Shown here one piece after another: positions 32,131 to 43,752 of a stretch of DNA of 64,000 nt (positions are counted from its first letter, which is position 1; every line of letters begins with the position of its first letter). The notes below the pieces were generated by a model. That model saw only the letters and a program-made list of their open reading frames with translations. It searched no databases and was not told the DNA's origin. The position numbers and the translations under genes are program-made. Source of the DNA: Mesocentrotus franciscanus (lineage: Eukaryota > Echinodermata > Echinoidea > Camarodonta > Strongylocentrotidae); NCBI GenBank assembly GCA_037976565.1, contig CP137682.1, positions 2,916,867 through 2,980,866 of the forward strand, in the 5' to 3' direction.

Positions 32131-34488
32131 AAGATGGAGGTTTGCTTTTCAGGGAATAAGATTTCCAGGTTTTTATTAATTTGTTTGTTTTCTCGTCTAA
32201 ACAGTACACACAGGAAATGAAATATCATTCAAATTTACTCCCAGTTGTCTGAGAGTGCAATTCTCTTACATGAACTCATGATTACCAATAGCTCATCAAT
32301 TCCAAACATGTATCACACACTTGATGACAAAATCTGAAATATTAGCCAATAAAGAGTCAATGTTCTAGGACATAGAAATATATCTCCCATATCCTGTCTA
32401 GACTATAGGAAATTTATACGAAACTGGTGTAAAGAATCATCGTATAGCGAACAAGGCATAAAGACTAGATAAGAACATTGAACGTAAAAATGTTGTATAC
32501 AAATAAATTAGTTTTGAATAGGTCAGTTGACATTTATACGATATATGATACAAGAACGGGACTCTGATTCTGCATCAAGTTCTCATTCAAAACAATGCTT
32601 GTTCATTTCAAAAGATGCTCAAAAATCTGTTTTGCTATACAAGGTTTCGCTATACAAAATTTCTTTATATGACTTTCAGATTAGGAAAAAGGTAATTATT
32701 AATCATATACAGTTAACAAATAAATTATTCATACCCTTATCAGGTTTTGTAATTTGTTTAAGTATGTGAAAAATTAATTTGTCCCAATTTATGTTTCTTG
32801 AGAATGAGACATATCAAACCTTACATCTAAAAGTATTCAACAAAGACCCTAATTCAATCAGTCCACCTTTCATTCTTGAGTTGCGGAAAACACAAAAAAC
32901 ATTAAATTTACAAGGGGTATGAATAATTTAGATGTTAACTGTACCTATACGATTGTCATATTGCTATAAGCTAGATTCTGGTAGTAGGAATATGGAGTAC
33001 AATTTCGTTTCAAGTTCATACTTGTTTCACCTTCCTCCGTTGGACTCATTACGGTTCATTACCTCTTTCATAGTTTTCAAACGACCGATATTAACCTTGA
33101 AACACCAATATTATCTGCCACGAGAGTGTTTCGGTCTGATGGTCTGATGGATTTCTGATCACCAATGAAAGAAAACAAAACACACAAGATTTCTTTTCAT
33201 GGACCACTCATCATACCTGCTACTTCAGACTTCTTCAGACTAAGATCTAGTATCGGTTTCAACCAACAGAGATGAGGACTGACAACTAAAGTTAATTGAC
33301 CCATGGACCTACTACGAATTAAGTTTGCTCACTACTTGGGGATTGTTTCTTTTTGTTGTTTTTGTCTTTTGTTGTTCTTGCCTTTTTTTCTTTTTGCTTC
33401 TGATGCATTTACCATATTTCAATATCGTAATTCTTTTCAAGGCTTTCCTTGGAGTTTGTTGGGTTACTATTTTTGTTTGTCACAGCCCCCTTCCACTTCG
33501 CATAATGAAATGAAACATGTAATTAAAAGACAGTATGAAGCATTAAAAAAAGCTACATCATTTCTACTCACTCTGTATAAAACATTGCTCTTGAAGATGC
33601 ATAGGAGTAGACTCTCCAAGAGTCGATCTAGGAGGTATTTCTTGATAGGCCTACGGGTTCACTGTGTGCAAACTTGTACACGCATTAATGGTATTTCCAC
33701 CAAGTTTGGTGTCAGCGAATTATGGCCTTCTGTATATGGAAACCGACGACCCACTCCCTTTAAATTGGCCATTTAAGGTACAGACAATAGAAAATCTAGT
33801 TGAGAGTCATGCTGTGGAAAAGATTATAAGAAGAGCAACTATATCTAAGAAAAGATATATTCTTTATACTTGTTTTAATGTGACAGAGTACCTTAAACCA
33901 GGTCTATACCTCAACAAATGCCACTTGAAATGATGGCTGTACAGTTCTAATCACTGTTATCTAAACATAACCTCAAAAACCAACTTGACTTTCTACTTAC
34001 AAGCAGCTGAAGGAAAGATCAGTCACCTTTCATTTCTTCTTAACCCTCTCAGTACCACAGATGGTTTACACTGCTAAGACCACATCAAGGGCTAATACAA
34101 GATCTTTCCTTAGTGCATATTCCATAGAAATCATGATCAGATTACACAATGTGTCATTTCGTAGATGTGCGCACAATTTAGTAGGTGATGGACAGGGCTA
34201 TAGAAATTATCTTATACTAATTACTTTTCGAAAGTCTTCGCGATCGTATTCTAGATATAGTATGATGTACTCAGGTTGATGAACTTTGACTTATGTTACC
34301 AAGGATAACAGAAAGTTCAAACAATTGACACTCTAAGTATCAGTCTCTTAGTTATTTCATCTGACCTAAGCCCTAATAGCACTTTCAACTTGATACAACA
34401 ATACGGTATACTTTAAATCTTGATGATGCTGGTAACGTATGGGGCAAAATACCATGGACTTGTCCAACGATATCATGGTATACTTATA
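32131..34488. other. unique AT-rich DNA, one long hypothetical frame
   Basis: A 157-codon plus-strand frame (33303-33776) begins MDLLRIKFAHYLG and has a hydrophobic Cys/Phe/Leu stretch read from a T-rich tract. Its 3' third overlaps a repeat also present inverted at 42733-42800 ('attaatggtatttc', 'ccaagt(t/c)tggtgtcagcg'). I do not consider it a gene. The rest shows nothing recognisable. Confidence 0.4.
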
Positions 34489-34628
34489 TAATATTGACTG
34501 GCCTTGAGGGGTATATCAGAAATATTGACTAAGCTCAGATCATATTGCCCGAGTCGAAAGACGAGGGCAATATGGTCTTAGCGCACTCAATATTTCTGAT
34601 ATCCCCCGAAAGTAAAGCCAGTCAATAT
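34489..34628. repeat. 140 bp imperfect hairpin
   Basis: Outer arms (taatattgactggccttgag / ttaaagccagtcaatatt side) and inner arms (gatcatattgcccgagtc / acgagggcaatatggtc) fold around the short loop gaaag. It may be the end of a larger degraded TIR element extending to about 34960. Confidence 0.65.
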
Positions 34629-35355
34629 TTTTATTGTTATCCAAATCAGACATCTAGAGCAAATACAGAAATCCACCATGACAATCTCAAAGAACTGAAC
34701 AAACTTTGTCAAACCAGCACTGTGCATCCAGTGCTTGACGAAATATTCGATACACTGCAAACGGTGTCCATTTGGTGTGATTATTACGTCACAATAGAGT
34801 GCGTGCAAATTGCGCAGGTTCTCGTGCTCATAATAGATGCGCAATGTAAATGACAAAATACGGCGCGGTCAATATGAGACTATATTTTCACTCGTTTCTA
34901 CACGCAAAGTCTATACGGGCAGGGAGACCAAGGAAAATACAAAGAATATACCCTTCCGTTCACCACTGCTAATGAAAACTAGGGCAATACGGTTTAGTAA
35001 ATGACCAGCTCAGATGTCTGATACAGGTAATAATGTCTGATATTGTGTCATCTATCTAGTAAAATTATTCTGAGGCGCATTATGAAATTAAGAAAGTTGG
35101 GAAGAAGTACCAAAAAAAGGCTACAGGATATTATAAAATGTGTTTATAATTACACTCACATACTGTATCCTTGCAAAAACAGGACTGTCTTTAGGTTAGA
35201 CTTCCAGGAATCAAAAGTTTCTAAGGAATGTACATGAGCTGGTATTTGATTCCAAGATGAACAATGAAAAAAGGAATCTTTCTTGTCTTTGAAAAATATA
35301 ATTTATGATACATGTTGATGGCTCAGGAGGAAATTAGTTCTGAGATCTAAAATCA
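34629..35355. other. no gene seen
   Basis: 34740-34960 is CpG-richer than its surroundings and may belong to the degraded element with the 34489 hairpin. 35000-35355 is unique AT-rich DNA. Confidence 0.35.
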
Positions 35356-35822
35356 TCTGCTACAAGCCAGAAGGGTGTTAAAGGTAAAGACCAGTTTTGG
35401 AAATGCCCCTCTCTCAAAAAAATCAAATGGAAGCTCTCATTACCAATCATGTGAAAGAATATGTTTTGACTAATACGTGATGATACAAATTTTGCTGGAA
35501 AAGTCGGGAAACCGCCTACTAATTGATATATTTGGTACATTATTATATCTGTTGGGACCAAATAGATATCGCGCACGTGGTCGCGTAGTCCCATATACAT
35601 CTTTCTGTGTACAGTGCTTGTAACTTTACCAAGACTGGACCAAATTTCTTATCATTTTGATGATTCCAGAACCTTGCAGTACACACCAATACTTATATGC
35701 TAGAAGATCAACCTTTCCTGATCGATTCCACAACGTTTCTTTCACTATGCAATCGCATGACCAGAACTGGTCTTTATGTTTAACACTACATACAATAAAT
35801 GTAATGCCCTTCTGCCCCAAGC
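35356..35822. repeat. GCCAGAAGGG palindrome split by TTAA MITE A
   Basis: The left arm tctgctacaagccagaaggg, then tg|TTAA, is interrupted at its own TTAA by the MITE at 35378-35782 and resumes as cactacatacaataaatg, then taatgcccttctg. This shows directly that the conserved GTTAAC of the palindrome serves as a TTAA insertion target. Confidence 0.85.
35378..35782. mobile_element. TTAA MITE family A
   Basis: TTAA at 35378-35381 and 35779-35782. Nearly identical to 11990-12395 and 49406-49807. The 88- and 66-codon minus-strand frames and the 82-codon plus-strand frame inside are element sequence. Confidence 0.95.
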
Positions 35823-35987
35823 TCAAGATATCAAATGTGGAAGTTTTTACTATACTTTTATTAGGAAATCAATTTGCCTTGAACAAGGTTTTTATCAAGA
35901 ATTAATCTAGGACCTTTTTATGTTCATTCTAAAAAAACCTGTTGTAATTTGTAAAATGATTTTTCATTTCATTCATCTATTAATATC

Positions 35988-36209
35988 TACTGTAAACGCA
36001 GAAATATTCGCGGTACATTAATTTTCGCGGATTTCGCGCTGAGATTGGCAAGCGCAAATTTTAGAACTCGCGAAAATATAAGCATGCCTCCGTATGCGTG
36101 TTTTGAACGGGCTGAATTGCATGCAACGCGAATTCAAGAACCTGCGAATATGTTTTGGGGTCGCTCAGTGCGAAAAATTAATCACGCGAAAATAACAGCG
36201 TTTACAGTA
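35988..36209. mobile_element. TA-flanked MITE (CTGTAAACGC ends)
   Basis: tactgtaaacgcagaaatat at the left and ataacagcgtttacagta at the right are inverted. The inside is rich in 'ttcgcg' and 'cgcgaa' words in both orientations. About 220 bp, no coding potential; TA flanks suggest a Tc1/mariner-type target. Confidence 0.85.
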
Positions 36210-36910
36210 TATCAATTTTTGAAATCATTAGTCAAATTAAGAATTCTATAATTTCACATTGCTTGTTTTAATTCAAATCCAATTGCCTATCATAAAAACT
36301 TAAGGAACACAAGCAGGATATTCACACAAATTCAGTCATATTTTCAAAAGCCTGAATACCATCTTCCACACTTCCTCATAACACTCTAATTGCTTTATTG
36401 ACATAAAATCTCCTTTTTGCTCCCCAAAATCCACTGCTAATCATCCTCACCTGTAAGGTACAGCTCATAATGTCAAGAGAAGAAAAACAAAAATCGGATT
36501 TTCCAGATTGAGCAGCCAGGAAATCTTTACCAATTAACCCGTCAAAAATGACAGAAGTTGAAAGAAATAGCACGAGATAAATATAAAAGACATGAAAGAA
36601 ATGACGAATGGAAAAGGAAGAGAAAGAGTGAAATCAAATTGAGGTAGCTTTACAGTAAGTAATAACCGTCTACTTTCCACTTGTCAATAGCAATTTTTTC
36701 GACGCCCGCTGGGAAAATGAGGCAAATTGGCAGCTTTTACCGAAAGCAACCTCTAAAAGTTATCAGTCATTTTGTGTCAGTCAAGGAAATTTACAAGGTT
36801 TAATGGAATCGATATGAATTGGAGAAGAGCGGGGCAGGTTCACATCCAAGATTTAAGCCAAGAAACTATCACATCAATAATAAAATAGTGGTGGAGATTT
36901 AGCAGTGCTA
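36210..36910. other. unique DNA
   Basis: AT-rich with no recognisable gene. A 65-codon minus-strand frame at 36376-36573 has no distinguishing feature. Confidence 0.4.
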
Positions 36911-37312
36911 GGGTGCGTTTATGCTCACTTTTGAAAGCAGAATGAGCGATTTGAAACGCTCATCGTAAACGCTCATCGTAGGTGTACTGTTTATGCTCCC
37001 CTTCTCCGGCTCCTCCAGGCAAATTCGGGCTCTGCAGCTGGATTCGCAAACCTGCACTACGCATGCTACGTTGACCCCGGGAACGTCGTTTAAACACGTT
37101 TACAAATGATTGTGCGTTTATGCTTCCCCAGAAACCTTCTTTTTGGAGAATCGCAGATCGTAAAGGCACCTTTTTGTGAGTTTACGATCGGCGATTACGA
37201 TCGCCGTTTATCGGTGATTCTACGAAAATGAGAAAGGACGCAACCGTGTTTTGAACTAACCACGTAACAAAAGCCTCATTCTGGCCAGAAAAAGTTGAGC
37301 ATAAACGCACCC
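36911..37312. mobile_element. TIR element family G (GGGTGCGTTTATGCTCA ends)
   Basis: Inverted ends GGGTGCGTTTATGCTCA and GAGCATAAACGCACCC. A close copy lies at 45234-45616. The inside has tandem 'gaaacgctcatcgtaaac' units and CpG-rich 'cgatcggcgattacgatcgc' (about 37187-37206). Ends resemble those of the 264-670 element. The minus-strand 69- and 67-codon frames recur in the other copy and are element sequence. Confidence 0.9.
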
Positions 37313-37360
37313 TAAGTCTCATGTTTATAGTAGCCAAGCAATCATCTTTCACTCCTTCGT

Positions 37361-37435
37361 TGTCTGCTTGGAGCCAAAAAGGCATTAACTCTGTATTATA
37401 ATATGACTTTAACGCCCTTCTGGCTCAAATCAGAC
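37361..37435. repeat. GCCAGAAGGG palindrome, copy
   Basis: tgtctgcttggagccaaaaa, then ggcattaactctg, then ctttaacgcccttctggctc and aaatcagac. It has the full 28 bp arms. Confidence 0.8.
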
Positions 37436-37617
37436 GTAATGATGATGGTGGTGGCATCTATACCCATAAAGAAAGAAGAATTATAAATGCTTATGATTGT
37501 TTTGCTGAAATTGTTTGTGAAATTATGTTAATGTTGAATATTGAATAAACACCTCATTAGAGGCAAAGAGGAAAAAGAAGAAAAAAACTTCTTTTCAAGT
37601 TTCCTAATAGGTCAGTG

Positions 37618-37772
37618 GCATGTTTCAAAACGCACTTTTTTTGGCGTTTCAATATACCCATATATAAAGTCGTTTAAGAAAAAGGCTTTGCGTTTATCAC
37701 CTTAAAAATTTTCCTGAAAGACGTTTGAAAACGCTGATTCTAGGCAAAAAATAGCACGATAAACGCACCCTA
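37618..37772. mobile_element. right-end fragment of the GGGTGCGTTTATCGTG element
   Basis: Matches 520-670: 'caaaacgcactttttt', 'gaaaacgctgattctaggca' and the terminus cacgataaacgcaccc. The left half is absent. Confidence 0.85.
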
Positions 37773-37960
37773 GGTCTTGTTCAATACTGCCTCCCTGCAC
37801 ATCTTTAGTGCATGGACCTCTCTCTGACGGTGCTTGTTTTTGAAGGATCCCCATTAGAGAAGCAGCCCAAATCTGATCTTCTTTTGTCAAGAGGCCGGCT
37901 GGGAGGGTAAGGTCAATGCTATCATGTGTGTTTGGAGTGGTGCAGACATGATTGTCATGA
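37773..37960 (-). CDS. hypothetical short coding segment, unrecognised
   Basis: On the minus strand a frame stays open from about 37960 into the repeat at 37772, with natural-looking composition (SIDLTLPAGLLTKEDQIW..., then ASLMGILQKQ). The start is not an ATG; an acceptor-like ...catgatag precedes it weakly, and no consensus donor is found before the frame enters mobile-element sequence. Possibly an exon remnant, possibly chance. Confidence 0.15.
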
Positions 37961-38087
37961 CATTAAAGCCATGAAGGAAGGGATCTTAGACGACAATAAA
38001 AAGAGGAGAGGACATCTCACATATGGCATACTATCCTCGAATCATGATTCATGTATCTTAGATGGACCTCCATCATGGAACTGTTCT

Positions 38088-38162
38088 AGTTTTGATCTGA
38101 AATCTACTCACAATCAGGATGGCTAGAGGTCCTCCTCTGCCTTGTGGGATGGAGATATTTGA
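38088..38162. repeat. 75 bp segment duplicated at 42219-42300
   Basis: The words gttttgatctgaaatctact, cacaatcaggatggctagag and gtgggatggagatatt recur at 42219-42300 in the same order with a small indel. There are no TIRs and no frame conservation (the indel breaks any shared frame). Confidence 0.75.
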
Positions 38163-38382
38163 CAGTACCGTATGGTACTGCTTAATGTTGCAAAAAGCAT
38201 AATGTAAATGTCTTTATTTCAGGTTGAACATTTACACAAAACCACCTGGTTATTTATGTTTTAACAGATTCATTAAATATCAATAGAACAATGCATGAAC
38301 TTATTAGTTCCCTGTTGCTCTCTGTTTCTATGAGAGTACCGCTAAAACACATTATTTTCAATTCAATTCAACTTAAAGGGAG

Positions 38383-38654
38383 TGTAGCATGGGAAATACT
38401 GGTTAATGCCATCTACGTCTTCTTTTGGACAACTGCACGTAAACGAATGGACTTGATTAACGGTAGTCAGCGACCTATCAAGGGCGCGCTAGCGTTCGCG
38501 AAACAGAACAAAGTTCTCCTCACGCTTCGGTTTCGCATATGTTGCACGCACGTGAATGCGGCGGTCGCGTCGTCCGTAGTCGCATTATACCCGATTGGCC
38601 CCGAGTAGGGCCACGGGAAAGACACATAGTCTCGTCATGCTATACTCCCTTTAA
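38383..38654 (+). mobile_element. TTAA MITE family D
   Basis: TTAA at 38383-38386 and 38651-38654. Ends AGGGAGTGTAGCATG and CATGCTATACTCCCT, inverted. Inverted relative of 25701-25968. CpG-rich interior. Confidence 0.9.
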
Positions 38655-39869
38655 CAGTTTCTTTATTTCATAATATTCACATGAGTAAATATATACACCA
38701 ATAAGAGGGAGATCCATAACATAAAAGACAATGTGATCCTACAGGTCTATGTCTGTACCCAAATTCTTCCTAATTCAAACCCCAACCCTTCACTTGAGAC
38801 TGTGCCTCATCCCGACCAACCCTACACCTAGTCTACTAACCAATAAGATGGCTTCACAATCCACAGTCCCATCTAGTGCGCACCAGGGTTTAGTAAATTT
38901 CATGTGTTGAATTATGGGGAAAAGGCGGCAAAAATTATCAGCCGTGGGATTATTATATACCCTAGGAGATAAGGGGATTTAATCAGATTTTTTGGTGGTG
39001 AAGTTGTGAATAGCTTATCAAGGTAAAATTTTGTGCTGATTCTAAAAATATCAGTCTTAAAGACCCTACTCAAGACGTTTTGGTCATTTTGACCACTTTT
39101 GGGCAAAAACTGACCATAATGGTCTGTACTGGTCAGGGGTAATTTTTCCATTGTTTTATCAGCAAAGGAGATTTAATAGGCATATTCTATGTATAAATGT
39201 GCCCTGATGCTAGAAAAATAATGTTGATTGTGAATCCGCCCTATTTTAATCCAAGTCCTAATCTTACAACTTGATGGAATTTAAAGCCTGGAGAAATGTT
39301 GGATCACCCTCAGAACATCACCCACACAAAGACAGTAATTGAGAAGAATCACAGACATCTATCAAGCTTAGATGTGAACTTAGTGTCTGCTCTAGTGTTT
39401 AGTCTACTACCCATAATGCCTCAACTCACGGGGAGAAAGCTCTCTCTCCCTCTCTGTCTTCTTCTTCTTCTCTTTCGGCCCTTTTCCCTCTCTATCTGTT
39501 TGTCACTCTCTCACCCTTATTTTCTTCATCGACCATCCTCATCTTGTCATCCTGCCACTGTTCTTATTCGTTTTTGTTTCATTTTTTTGTGTCCGTCATG
39601 TTTCTTTGACTCCGTAACCTTTCAAAATTCAGTTATGAATGTATAAAATTTAAATTATTAATGTGTGAACCTACACCTAACAGCATTGCTTCCAAGTAGG
39701 TTCGCTTTTTATTTCCTGTAACTAAATAATTTTGCATTACAAGACTTTAAAAAAAAAACAGTGTCAAAGATATTTCTATGCTAATTTGTATCATTACGTG
39801 TGTTATTGTGATTATCTTGTCATTGTTTATATTACGTGGAAAATGAAATAAATTAACTCTGCATAGAGC
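38655..39869. other. unique DNA, no gene seen
   Basis: 39060-39140 is rich in 'ggtca/tgacc' words (ttggtcattttgaccac, aactgaccataatgg, actggtcagggg), which may be nuclear-receptor-like half-sites or an old repeat. A 116-codon frame at 39296-39646 crosses CT-rich DNA and is not credible. Confidence 0.35.
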
Positions 39870-39889
39870 GACTACTACTACTACTACTG

Positions 39890-39921
<32 letters not shown>

Positions 39922-39922
39922 G

Positions 39923-39975
<53 letters not shown>

Positions 39976-39976
39976 G

Positions 39977-40009
<33 letters not shown>
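39870..40009. repeat. (ACT)n microsatellite
   Basis: About 46 ACT units with occasional GCT. The minus-strand frame reads as poly-Val with Ala, an artefact. Confidence 0.95.
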
Positions 40010-40017
40010 AAAGCACC

Positions 40018-40160
40018 TGCTGATAGCTAGAAGGCATTTATTAATATCATTTAATACCGAGTGAAGACCATTCTGGCTATCAGCCTGTTGAGAAACAAAA
40101 GGTTATTAACGGCTCTTCTTTAAAAAAAAAAGGTTTAATGCCCTTCTGGCTCTCAGCAGC
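40018..40160. repeat. two adjoining GCCAGAAGGG palindromes
   Basis: First copy: ctgctgatagctagaaggca ... ccattctggctatcagcc. Second copy: ttgagaaacaaaaggttatt ... taatgcccttctggctctca, then gcagc. Both are diverged and placed end to end. Confidence 0.65.
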
Positions 40161-41233
40161 TGTTATGCCCATGTGAGAGATACACCTTGCTCAGCACTAG
40201 TTTCACTTCTTTTTATCTTTCCTGCACATCAAATATGATTACAAATCTCTATGTTTATACCGCTTGTGATTTAGTTTGCTAAGTATCTACTGCATATAAT
40301 AACTTTAAAACATGAAAATACACAGAGTATATTCTGTTGGTATCATCTCCAATGTCAAGCCTTTGAAGGATCATGAAAAAAACGTTTCAATCGATTACTA
40401 CCTAGCAGGATGAAGTATATTTAACATTAGAAGAACTCAATCTACCTTTTTAGCCTTTGGAGGTCCATGAATTTCAAATAACTTTTTCATTCATTCTTAG
40501 CCAACAGGATGAATACAATGTAATGTTTTATTATACCCACTCGCATCAATGGCTAGAAGTGCCTATTACCAGAAAGACATCTCACAATTAATCAAAACAC
40601 ACAATCCCTAAAACAGCAACTAATCATGACTGATGACACCACCTGTGGCAGGTAACCACCACTCTCCTCCAAGCCCCCTGGGTTAACAAACATCAAATCG
40701 GTTATTCCAGTCAAATACAGAATACCTTGAGAGGACAAAGCCCATTAGAATGTTTACTGTGAAGAGCTTATAATACAATGTAGACTGCAGGAAATGCACT
40801 AGCTTGCATAATGTGACTCTCTTTGAGTATTAGCCTATGTTGGCAGTAATCTGTCTTTTCCTTCTCATTCTTTCTCCTTTTGTCTTTCCTCTATCACCTT
40901 CCCTACTCTTTTTCCTAACCTTTTTTCAGTGAACTGCAATAATTGAGTCTCTCCTTTCCTTTCCTCTCTTCTTCCTTTGTTTCTATCATTTCTCCATGAC
41001 TTCATCTACTTGTGTATCTCTTTAATCTCTCTATACTGCACCTTCCATCAAAAGAAATATATCTTTGTATTTCACCTTTTTTAAATTCTTGTATTTTAAA
41101 CTATATGATTGCGTAAACTCTCAAAAAATTAACTTGGCTATTTCCTGCAAAAAAATATTTTGATAAACAAACATAAGTGTCAAGTTTCTGTCTCCCTCCG
41201 ATTTCCCGTCCCTACCCCTCTTTCTCCTTCCAT

Positions 41234-41271
<38 letters not shown>

Positions 41272-42218
41272 ACCTCACTGTCTCTCAGTCAAATTTCTCT
41301 CCTGTTCTCTTTTACTTGAGCTCTCTCCTAAAAGCCCATAAACCTCTAACCTGTGACTAAAAGTCTAAAACCTCTCGAGCCTAGTGGCCCTGCTAGAAAT
41401 CTTTTTTGATTAAAAGAAACGTATCAAATATCTTCTGAGATGTATAAATCCAAGCCAAGCCACTGAACATGAATATCTCTCCCTTGGCTTGAGCACTGAT
41501 GAGGGTTTTCATTAGTATTATGGCAGAATACTCAGATCAAATCGGTCAACAAAAACCTGAGAATTCCCTGAAAGTCTTGCTAATTGCATGTACTTGTGGG
41601 AGGCTGTAAGTTGTAGACAGGGGAGGTTTTGTTAAACATCTCTGATTAACAAAACACAAAAAGGACTGATTAATCAGAAATATTGTTAGATTGGCAGGCA
41701 TGTACACAAGTTCTCTAAGAAACTGAACTTATTGTCTACCAAATAAAAAAAAGTACTTGAAACTCTAGCAATGCCCCCAATGCCTTTTGTAAGACCATAT
41801 ATGCCATCATTTTAAAGAAAAGCCAGTTGATTTATTGGAATCAAAGGAACTCTGACTCTCACTAAATCAGGTTTTAAACTTTAAAATAAATTTATCTTGC
41901 TTAGATATGAAACTTGTCTGGATGCTTTAATTCGTGTATTTATACAAACTGGGTAACCCCCAAAAGCTCAGAGTTGCATCCTTATAATAAACTCCTCTAA
42001 AGCCTTTGATTTGAAATTGGTAGCAGCAGAGAACGCTATCCTATACCATACAGTATTCAATGACACACACATACCTCAACAGAAAATCTGCTTTTAACAG
42101 AATCCCAAAGATTAATGCTGTCAGGAGTCTTTGATTAATTTTACATAGTGACACCATGGTTTAGCCTGTGGGCATGATACATGACACGCCAGCCAAGCAT
42201 TCACTTTGCAACTTCTCG
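40161..42218. other. unique DNA with a CT run
   Basis: CT microsatellite at 41239-41268; otherwise AT-rich DNA with no recognisable exon or repeat family. Confidence 0.4.
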
Positions 42219-42300
42219 TTTTGATCTGAAATCTACTCACAATCAGAATGGCTAGAGGTCCGTCCTCCTCTTGCCCCGTGGGATGGAGATATTGGACAAA
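42219..42300. repeat. second copy of the 75 bp duplicated segment
   Basis: Same orientation as 38088-38162, about 4.1 kb away; retains gttttgatctgaaatctact and tgggatggagatattggaca. Confidence 0.75.
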
Positions 42301-42450
42301 TAAGAAGAGGGTGGAGGGAATTTGGGAAATTTATTGGAGAAGTATGGATACTGTAAAGGAGAAGAAAGAATCATGTTCAAAGCCAGATTGGTGATAACAC
42401 TTTGTTAAAGGGAAATGGTCGTCAGTCTGCATGTGCAGAAGGTCTTAAGA

Positions 42451-42732
42451 GGTGTCGTGGTCGAGTGGATATGTCACCGGACTGTGGATCACAAGGTCCG
42501 TGGTTTGAGTCCCGCTGCAGCACTACTGTTCTTTGGCAAGACATTGATCTGCATTTGCCACACTCAACCCAGGTGATGTAAATGGGTACCTGACAGGAAT
42601 TAATTCCTTGAAATGCTAGAGCGCCGTAATCTAATGGCAGCCATGCTAAAGCCGGGAAATAATCGGGAGCGCCAGGAGTGTCAAGTCTGACAGATATGAG
42701 CGCTATACAAGAACCCAATATTATTATTAATA
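42451..42732 (+). mobile_element. tRNA-derived SINE
   Basis: A-box-like TGGTCGAGTGG and B-box-like GGTTTGAGTCCC lie about 40 bp apart in a tRNA-like head (42451-42525). The body contains ctttggcaagacattgatct, shared with 13349-13680. The 3' part reads 'gagcgctatacaagaaccc' and ends in ATTATTATT. The tRNA-like acceptor stem is imperfect, so this is a SINE and not a working tRNA gene. The 154-codon minus-strand frame across it is spurious. Confidence 0.9.
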
Positions 42733-43280
42733 CGCTGACACCAGACTTGGCTGAAATACCATTAATGGATACATAATGTACAAGTTTTAAAAAATTACAG
42801 CAGTTTACTGTGTCACATCTGAATAAGCCTAAAGAAAACAAAAGAATTGGCACAGTTGCTAAGGACCTTCCATTGTAATAATGCAAAGTTAGTCAAATCA
42901 AAATGTTTGGACTGTAGTATACTGGAATGGTCTTTTTATGGCATGTAAGGGGTGTCCAGGAGAACAGTAGGTTCCTAAGTGCCTGAGAGAGTTAGAAAGC
43001 TGAAGGATGAAAAGTAATCGGATTTTGCATAGATACATGTTGATTGAACTACTATAATACTCACATTAAAAATGTTGATGGTTGTAAGGAATAACTTAAC
43101 CAAATATCCATCACGTCCGCAACATAACATTTCTGAGATTTCAGTAATCACTTTCAATTAATATCAGGGCAAGATACAAAAAAAGTAAAAGTATCCAAAT
43201 AAAATTGATTGTAGATGTTATATACCTCACTTTAGAAATCTAGCCATCTGATTGGTCAAAATTGGAGTTGCGATTTTAGC

Positions 43281-43403
43281 CATGCCCGCCTACCAGTCAA
43301 TAATCTTTTAAAAAGTGCCCTCATACCCGCCTACCAGTCAATAGTCATTTAAAAAGTGCCCTCATACGCGCCTACCAGTCAATAGTCTTTTAAAACATGC
43401 CCT
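43281..43403. repeat. three tandem 41 bp repeats
   Basis: Three consecutive 41 bp units of the form cat(g/a)c(c/g)cgcctaccagtcaa, then ta(a/g)tc(t/a)tttaaaa, then (ag/ca)tgccct, with 1-4 differences. They lie just before the candidate donor at 43591. Confidence 0.9.
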
Positions 43404-43600
43404 CATGCTGCGATCCCCATTGGTTTACGTGTTAAAATTTTCTTTGTACGAGCGCGGATAACATACAACGCTTTTTGTCTCCGATTCCCAAATGATTGTA
43501 AGATTCAGTCATCTTTCCAGCGAAGATTAACAGACAGTGACTCAGATTTTCTGTGATGTTTTAACCAATCTTTACTCAAGAAAAGGATAAGGTAAGAATT
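43404..43600 (+). promoter_or_regulatory. possible promoter and non-coding first exon
   Basis: Downstream of the 41 bp repeats lie a CCAAT-like ccccattggttta (43416-43428), CpG-bearing sequence, and a strong donor ataag|gtaagaatt (GT at 43592-43593) on the plus strand. No usable ATG precedes the donor (the only one is followed at once by a stop), so any exon would be untranslated. Speculative. Confidence 0.25.
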
Positions 43601-43627
43601 CTTGGTAGATTTTTGTGTCAATTCGGT

Positions 43628-43752
43628 ATATAAAAGATATAATGACTGCTTTAATATTCAAGGCATATTTGTTTTTATAGGCTCTCGCGGACGTTACATC
43701 CCCTTGAGCCTATAAAACAACTATTCCTCTCATAGCAGTCATTAAATATCTA
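43628..43752. repeat. imperfect palindrome
   Basis: atgactgcttta ... tttgtttttataggctc mirrored by gagcctataaaacaacta ... tagcagtcat around a CpG-containing centre (tcgcggacgtta). A small fold-back element or inverted duplication. Confidence 0.65.

Noticed and set aside
33303..33776. 157-codon plus-strand frame with a hydrophobic N-terminal part
   Set aside because: The hydrophobic stretch comes from a T-rich tract and the 3' third overlaps a dispersed repeat also present at 42733-42800.
39296..39646. 116-codon plus-strand frame
   Set aside because: Mostly read from CT-rich DNA; no start context, domain or splice site.
42451..42525. Functional tRNA gene
   Set aside because: A- and B-box words are present but the acceptor stem pairs poorly and the head continues into a SINE body with an ATT tail shared with other copies.
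42422..42886. 154-codon minus-strand frame
   Set aside because: Lies antisense over a complete tRNA-derived SINE and a second repeat.
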